A stretch of DNA of 64,000 nucleotides, taken from contig SPJV01000074.1 in the NCBI GenBank assembly GCA_006844765.1, positions 95,911-159,910 on the forward strand, read 5' to 3'. Position numbers and translations under genes: made by a program. This DNA comes from Alphaproteobacteria bacterium (GTDB lineage Bacteria; Pseudomonadota; Alphaproteobacteria; UBA8366; Aestuariispiraceae). Within the stretch, counting starts at the first letter, position 1. Every line of letters begins with the position of its first letter. Of the stretch, positions 60,136-64,000 are shown piece by piece. A model generated the notes under the pieces. That model made no database searches. It was not told the origin of the DNA and saw only the letters and a program-made list of their open reading frames with translations.

Positions 60136-61194
60136 CTAGGACCCGGCCCTGTTTCCGAACAGGACATCGACCACATGCGATGCATGGAGACTGCCCACCA
60201 GCGTGCCGGCTTCGTCGACAACACCAACCGGCTTGCTTTCATCCAGGATAGCCTTCGCAACCGTCTCGATCACCGCATCTTTGGATACGGTCAGATCGGC
60301 CATCGTCTCGGACTGGTTAACCGGCTCCATAATGGATTCAATCCGAAGTACCTTTTCGCGCGGCACTTCTTCGGTAAATTTTCGGACATATTCGGTCGCC
60401 GGATTGAGCACGATATTCGCTGGCGTATCCAACTGTTCGATCACCCCATCCTTCATGATCGCGATCCGGTCCGCCAGACGCAGGGCCTCATCAAAATCAT
60501 GGGTGACAAACAAGATCGTCTTATTCAGCACGCTTTGAAGCCGTAGGAACTCATCCTGCATTTCTTTCCGGATCAGCGGATCCAGAGCCGAGAATGGTTC
60601 ATCCAGGAACCAGATATCCGGTTCAACCGCCAGCGATCGTGCAATCCCGACCCGCTGTTGCTGACCGCCCGAAAGCTCCCGCGGGAAGTAGTTCTCCCGC
60701 CCCTGCAAACCGACAAGCTCCGCCATGTCGCGCGCGCGCTCCATGCTGGCCTTGGTGTTGTTGCCCTTTACCTGGAGTGGGAAGGCAATGTTCTCCAACA
60801 CCGTCTTATGGGGCAATAATCCGAAATTCTGGAAGACCATGCCCATCTTGTTGCGCCGAACTTCGATCAGCTCTTTCTCATTCATCGTCAGGATGTCTTC
60901 GCCATCGATGAAGATTTGACCCGCCGTCGCATCTGTCAGCCGCGTAATACAACGCAGCAGCGTAGACTTTCCTGACCCGGAAAGCCCCATGATGATGAGC
61001 AATTCGCCCTGATGCACTTCGAAGGATGCGTTATTCACACCAACGATACAGCCGGCGGCCTTAGCGGTTTCCGCATCAATACTGGATGATGCACCATCCA
61101 AAAGGGCTTCCGAATTTTTCCCGAAGATTTTGTAAACCGACTCACAACGGATGACGGCTTGTGTTCCCTCCGATGTGCCTCCTGCAGAAGACAT
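60136..61194 (-). CDS. proV: Glycine-betaine-type ABC ATPase with C-terminal CBS region
   Basis: A 352-residue ATPase. Walker A GLSGSGKST, signature LSGGQQQRVGIARSL, Walker B WFLDEPFSALDP and H-loop VTHDFDEALRLAD are complete. The C-terminal part from about 280 resembles CBS domains (VLRIESIMEPVNQ, VGVVDEAGTLVGSLHASHVV) that sense ionic strength in OpuA-type transporters. The start at 61194 is preferred (G-rich Shine-Dalgarno upstream) over 61218. It is preceded by a hairpin after proX. Confidence 0.94.
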   Translation of the reverse strand: MSSAGGTSEGTQAVIRCESVYKIFGKNSEALLDGASSSIDAETAKAAGCIVGVNNASFEVHQGELLIIMGLSGSGKSTLLRCITRLTDATAGQIFIDGEDILTMNEKELIEVRRNKMGMVFQNFGLLPHKTVLENIAFPLQVKGNNTKASMERARDMAELVGLQGRENYFPRELSGGQQQRVGIARSLAVEPDIWFLDEPFSALDPLIRKEMQDEFLRLQSVLNKTILFVTHDFDEALRLADRIAIMKDGVIEQLDTPANIVLNPATEYVRKFTEEVPREKVLRIESIMEPVNQSETMADLTVSKDAVIETVAKAILDESKPVGVVDEAGTLVGSLHASHVVDVLFGNRAGS

Positions 61195-61335
61195 GGCGAC
61201 CCCCCGATCAAACGGCATCCCGCGTCAGGATGCGAAAAGCTAATCTAGCATTGTGAGCCAAGCAGAATTGCGGTCAACGACTAACTTGGATTACTTGAGA
61301 CCGCATTCCGATATGTTTTCAGCTCGAAGGAATGA

Positions 61336-61367
61336 ATTGGTCCCCTCCACGAAGGGAGGGAACCAAT
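61336..61367 (-). terminator. Intercistronic hairpin between proX and proV
   Basis: ATTGG-CCCTCC paired with GGAGGG-ACCAAT around a 5-base loop (ACGAA), a 13-bp stem with one wobble. No T-run follows, so it is more likely an mRNA-stabilising or partial-attenuation element that raises ProX over ProV/ProW than a full terminator. Confidence 0.55.
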
Positions 61368-61412
61368 CCGATATTCAGGTCTAGATGACGATCCGGCTAG
61401 AACCGGTTCGCA

Positions 61413-62384
61413 TCAATTCCCTTCACCCAGGACGGACACGGTCCAGGGCTTCCAGATTTCTTCATTATCCGCCAGCCACTTTTTCGCGGCATCGGCATGG
61501 GTCATCTTGTCGACATCGACAAGCGCTGCCATGGAACCGATCTGCGGCGTGGTGAAGGTCAACTGAGAGAAAGCCCGATAGGCATTCGGGTGCGTTTTCG
61601 GGAACTTCCAGAACGCGCCTTTCTTCAGCCAGCCTTTTGGCGAGCCACAACCCGTTGTTTCCCAGGAACCGCCATCGGCAATCCGGCACCCATCGAAATA
61701 GGGCGGGAATTCGATGAAGGTAAAGCCGGAAGCATCCGTGAAGTTCGGCGACCAGTTAAAGATAATGGTGCCACGACCTTCTTTTTCAGCCGCTTGCAGT
61801 TCGGCCCACAGCGCATCAGCTGCACCAGCGAACTTCACAACCCATTTGTCGTCGAGACCCAGGCCTTTCACGCGGTTCGGCATAACGTCGCCATGCCAAC
61901 TTTGCGGCCCTTCAAGCCACCGACCCTTGCCACCGGAATCCGGCGTTGCGAAGGCTTCGGCACAATCCTTCAAGGCTTCCCATTTCGGCAGACCCGGGCA
62001 GAGGCCTTTTTCGATAACCCAATTCGGAACACCCATTTCTTCAAGTGTTTCCGCTGCATGGGTCCCGGCGTCGATCAGACCGCCCTTCTCCATCGCATTG
62101 TAGTAGGCGTTCTGCATGGTCGACTGCCAGACTTCATGCACGATCGTGATATCACCGACACGCACCGCTTCGAAGCTGGCCTGGTTGTCGACTGGTACAT
62201 ATTCGACCTTGTCACCCATGCTTTCGAAGATACCGCCGATGACATGCGCCATGACGATTTGGCTGGACCAGTTCTTAATCGGAATTTTAATCGGCTCGCT
62301 GCTATCAGCCGCGAATACCGTGCCGCTGAGACCAGCAATAGCGCCCACCGCGACCGCCGCGGCAAGTTTCTTCATACCCTTCAT
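61413..62384 (-). CDS. proX: Glycine-betaine-type ABC substrate-binding protein
   Basis: A 323-residue periplasmic protein with signal peptide MKGMKKLAAAVAVGAIAGL cleaved after TVFA. The mature chain has IPIKNWSSQIVMAHVIGGI, GEVWQS-like VHEVWQSTMQNAY, and aromatic ligand-binding residues (W in KNWSSQ, VHEVWQ, NWSPNF) expected for a quaternary ammonium cage. It may bind glycine betaine, choline, DMSP or a relative. It is the first gene of the operon proX-proV-proW-DUF1989/GcvT and is divergent from a TorR-like response regulator. Confidence 0.92.
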   Translation of the reverse strand: MKGMKKLAAAVAVGAIAGLSGTVFAADSSEPIKIPIKNWSSQIVMAHVIGGIFESMGDKVEYVPVDNQASFEAVRVGDITIVHEVWQSTMQNAYYNAMEKGGLIDAGTHAAETLEEMGVPNWVIEKGLCPGLPKWEALKDCAEAFATPDSGGKGRWLEGPQSWHGDVMPNRVKGLGLDDKWVVKFAGAADALWAELQAAEKEGRGTIIFNWSPNFTDASGFTFIEFPPYFDGCRIADGGSWETTGCGSPKGWLKKGAFWKFPKTHPNAYRAFSQLTFTTPQIGSMAALVDVDKMTHADAAKKWLADNEEIWKPWTVSVLGEGN

Positions 62385-62549
62385 TTTCCATTCTCCCTGC
62401 TTTGAAGCACAAATCCTGTCCGTAAAATTTTTCTTTTACGCCGTCGATTGTAGGGAGGGCATGTGAATGACGAAGAGGATATCAAAAAACAGATTGTAAT
62501 TAATTGTTAAAAATTGTTAATAATCGGCAGGAAAATGGGATGAACCTTT

Positions 62550-63254
62550 ATGGATCGACATCATGTAGTTGTGGTCGACGATGATGCGGTCACACGCGCC
62601 AAGCTATCCGGCTATCTGGAAGCCGCCGGCCATCGGGTCAGTGAGGTCGGCGACGGCCCGGAAATGTTTGCCCTGCTGGAGCGGGATGCAGCAGATCTGA
62701 TCCTGCTTGATGTCAATCTGCCGGGCGAAGACGGGCTGGATTTAACCCGGCATCTGCGCGAACGCTCTAAGGTCGGTATTATACTGGTGACGGGCCGGGC
62801 GGATGATGTCGACATCGTCGTCGGCTTGGAAGTTGGCGCCGATGACTATGTCACAAAGCCCTTCAATCCACGGGAGCTTTTGGCGCGAGTAAAAGCCCTC
62901 CTGAGGCGCATGGACAGCGGTACCGGCATCGATCAACCGGTCAAACGCTTCGCCGGACACAGCTTCGATACCCGGACGCGGCAACTCCGAAAGCCGGATG
63001 GGACATTGCTGTCGCTGACCCGCGCGGAGTTTGAGTTGCTCGCCACCTTCGTTGCCTATCCCGGCGAAGTCCTGAACCGGGACCGGCTTCTCAACCGCAT
63101 CACCCATCGGTCCTGGGACCCCAGCGACAGGACGATCGATGTCCTCGTCAGACGGCTGCGCCAAAAACTCGAAACAAACCCGAAAGCACCGGAACTCATC
63201 GTTACCGCCCATGGTGAAGGTTATGTCTTTGCCGCTGAGTTAAGCATCAGCTAA
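62550..63254 (+). CDS. OmpR-family response regulator, TorR-like
   Basis: 234 residues. The receiver has the acidic pair D10-D11, phosphoacceptor D54 in LILLDVNLPGEDG, and GADDYVTKPF; the C-terminal winged helix is LLSLTRAEFELLATFVAYPG with VLVRRLRQKLETN. The stretch ERSKVGIILVTGRADDVDIVV closely matches TorR, the TMAO-responsive regulator. It is divergent from proX and convergent with a hybrid kinase that ends 26 bp away, presumably its partner. A link to methylated amine or TMAO sensing is an inference. Confidence 0.92.
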   Translation: MDRHHVVVVDDDAVTRAKLSGYLEAAGHRVSEVGDGPEMFALLERDAADLILLDVNLPGEDGLDLTRHLRERSKVGIILVTGRADDVDIVVGLEVGADDYVTKPFNPRELLARVKALLRRMDSGTGIDQPVKRFAGHSFDTRTRQLRKPDGTLLSLTRAEFELLATFVAYPGEVLNRDRLLNRITHRSWDPSDRTIDVLVRRLRQKLETNPKAPELIVTAHGEGYVFAAELSIS

Positions 63255-63280
63255 ACGCCGCTGGCATGCGGATGCCTACC

Positions 63281-64000
63281 TTAGACCGCTGAACGCATTG
63301 CCTCCACCGACAGATCATCCCAGGTTTGTCTCAACGCAATAAGGCTATTGGAATAAAGCGCATCCAGATCCGCCGACAGGGCTTCAACACGCGCGCCATC
63401 GCTCTCTGACACAGCCCGCTCAATCGCCTGAGACTTCCCTTCCAGCGCAGACAGACCGAGACTGGCTGCACTGCCCTTCAGTGTATGTGCCAGATAGGCG
63501 ACTTTTGTCATGTCGTGAGCGCGACCCGCAGCAATCAGATCCTGGACCAAATCTCCCGAAGTAGTCTCAAACGCCACAATCATCCGCCCGGCCCGTTCCG
63601 GGCCAAGGAGCCTGAAGTCTTCGGACAGAACGCCCGCATCGATAAGTGCCAGATCTGCGGGGCGGGGCAACGGCTCGACGATCTTGGTTGCGACAATGGC
63701 CTTCGCCCCCTTCGCGATCCCGGCCAAAACCTCTGCCAGACGTTCGGGAGAGACCGGCTTTCCAACAAAGGCATCGATGCCAGCGTCAAGAACGGTGGTG
63801 ATTTCATTCTGGAACACATGTGCGGACATCGCGACAATCGGTACCGGCTTGCCCGCTGCGCTGGAATGGGTCCGAATTTGGCGGCTCGCCTCAATCCCAT
63901 CAATACCCGGCAGAGAGATATCCATCAGGACGGCGTCATATCGATGGGCTGCAGCCTTTTCGACCGCAGCCTCCCCCGTTTCGGCGAGGACGACCTTATG
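63281..64000 (-). CDS. Hybrid sensor kinase, C-terminal part: receiver and HPt domain (TorS-like)
   Basis: The last 239 codons of a protein entering from the right edge. The receiver shows the phosphoacceptor Asp in AVLMDISLPGIDGIEASR and the conserved Lys in AFVGKPVSPER. After a linker, the HPt domain has the phosphotransfer His in AHTLKGSAASLG. Receiver-HPt at the C-terminus is the layout of TorS/BarA-type kinases. It converges with the TorR-like regulator, fitting a phosphorelay pair. The sensor and kinase domains are outside the window. Confidence 0.92.
   Translation of the reverse strand, partial: HKVVLAETGEAAVEKAAAHRYDAVLMDISLPGIDGIEASRQIRTHSSAAGKPVPIVAMSAHVFQNEITTVLDAGIDAFVGKPVSPERLAEVLAGIAKGAKAIVATKIVEPLPRPADLALIDAGVLSEDFRLLGPERAGRMIVAFETTSGDLVQDLIAAGRAHDMTKVAYLAHTLKGSAASLGLSALEGKSQAIERAVSESDGARVEALSADLDALYSNSLIALRQTWDDLSVEAMRSAV

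Noticed and set aside
61497..62405. Long open frame (302 codons) antisense to proX
   Set aside because: It mirrors a well-supported gene with a signal peptide; the translation has no family features and is explained by codon bias of the real gene.
1..64000. CRISPR array, tRNA or rRNA genes
   Set aside because: No regularly spaced repeats and no cloverleaf or rRNA-like sequence were noticed on reading; a covariance-model scan would be needed to exclude a tRNA.

Overview
The window looks like an alphaproteobacterial chromosome segment, probably Rhodospirillales or a related marine or soil lineage. This is inferred from TRAP carboxylate transporters, several acyl-CoA catabolic sets, a phenylacetate operon, and IS6-family and IS3-family debris. 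No rRNA, tRNA or CRISPR array was recognised. Almost everything is small-molecule catabolism: acids, N-methyl or amine compounds, and phenylacetate. It appears to have been assembled from modules whose borders often carry IS6-type transposase scraps or terminal repeats.

Layout. 1-1.85 kb: a minus-strand carbamoyltransferase/DUF5989/SxtJ group, cut by the left edge. 2.1-7.2 kb: a decayed mobile-DNA island with IS3 and IS6 transposases, a serine-recombinase tail, a livF stump, two dead genes and an intact AbrB-Doc toxin-antitoxin pair. 7.2-21.0 kb: a catabolic cluster with a TRAP transporter, two acyl-CoA ligases, a thiolase, a FadB/FadJ-type bifunctional enzyme, a nitronate-monooxygenase-like flavoprotein and a CitE-like lyase, plus GntR and TetR regulators. 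21.0-24.9 kb: IS-bounded accessory DNA with an exported esterase, an unknown exported protein, a 191-bp duplication and broken genes. 24.9-27.5 kb: a GMC oxidoreductase divergent from a LysR regulator.

27.7-38.0 kb: a tight nine-gene minus-strand operon headed by a trimethylamine-dehydrogenase-class flavoprotein, followed by CoA transferase, enoyl-CoA hydratase, HMG-CoA-lyase-like, acyl-CoA dehydrogenase, MmgE/PrpD, aldehyde dehydrogenase, ornithine-cyclodeaminase-like and tautomerase genes. An XRE-cupin regulator diverges from it. A second Fe-S flavin oxidoreductase and a divergent Rieske oxygenase follow, then a proline-racemase-fold protein in which both catalytic cysteines are alanine. 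43.5-45.2 kb: a thiol-dioxygenase-like cupin and an MDR oxidoreductase. 45.3-51.5 kb: paaABCDE and, on the other strand, paaI-paaK-paaR, with matching palindromic operators before both units. The ring-cleavage and lower-pathway genes (paaZ, paaG and others) are not here, although beta-oxidation enzymes at 7-15 kb could serve in part.

51.5-62.4 kb: a fused N-methylhydantoinase/oxoprolinase A+B protein, then a glycine-betaine-type ABC operon (proX-proV-fused proW) running into a DUF1989-GcvT fusion. This suggests uptake and THF-dependent demethylation of an N- or S-methylated solute. 62.5 kb to the right edge: a TorR-like response regulator convergent with the C-terminal end of a TorS-like hybrid kinase. 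The most promising undescribed system is the amine/betaine metabolic region from 27.7 to 43.2 kb, together with the transporter/demethylase operon at 55.6-62.4 kb.
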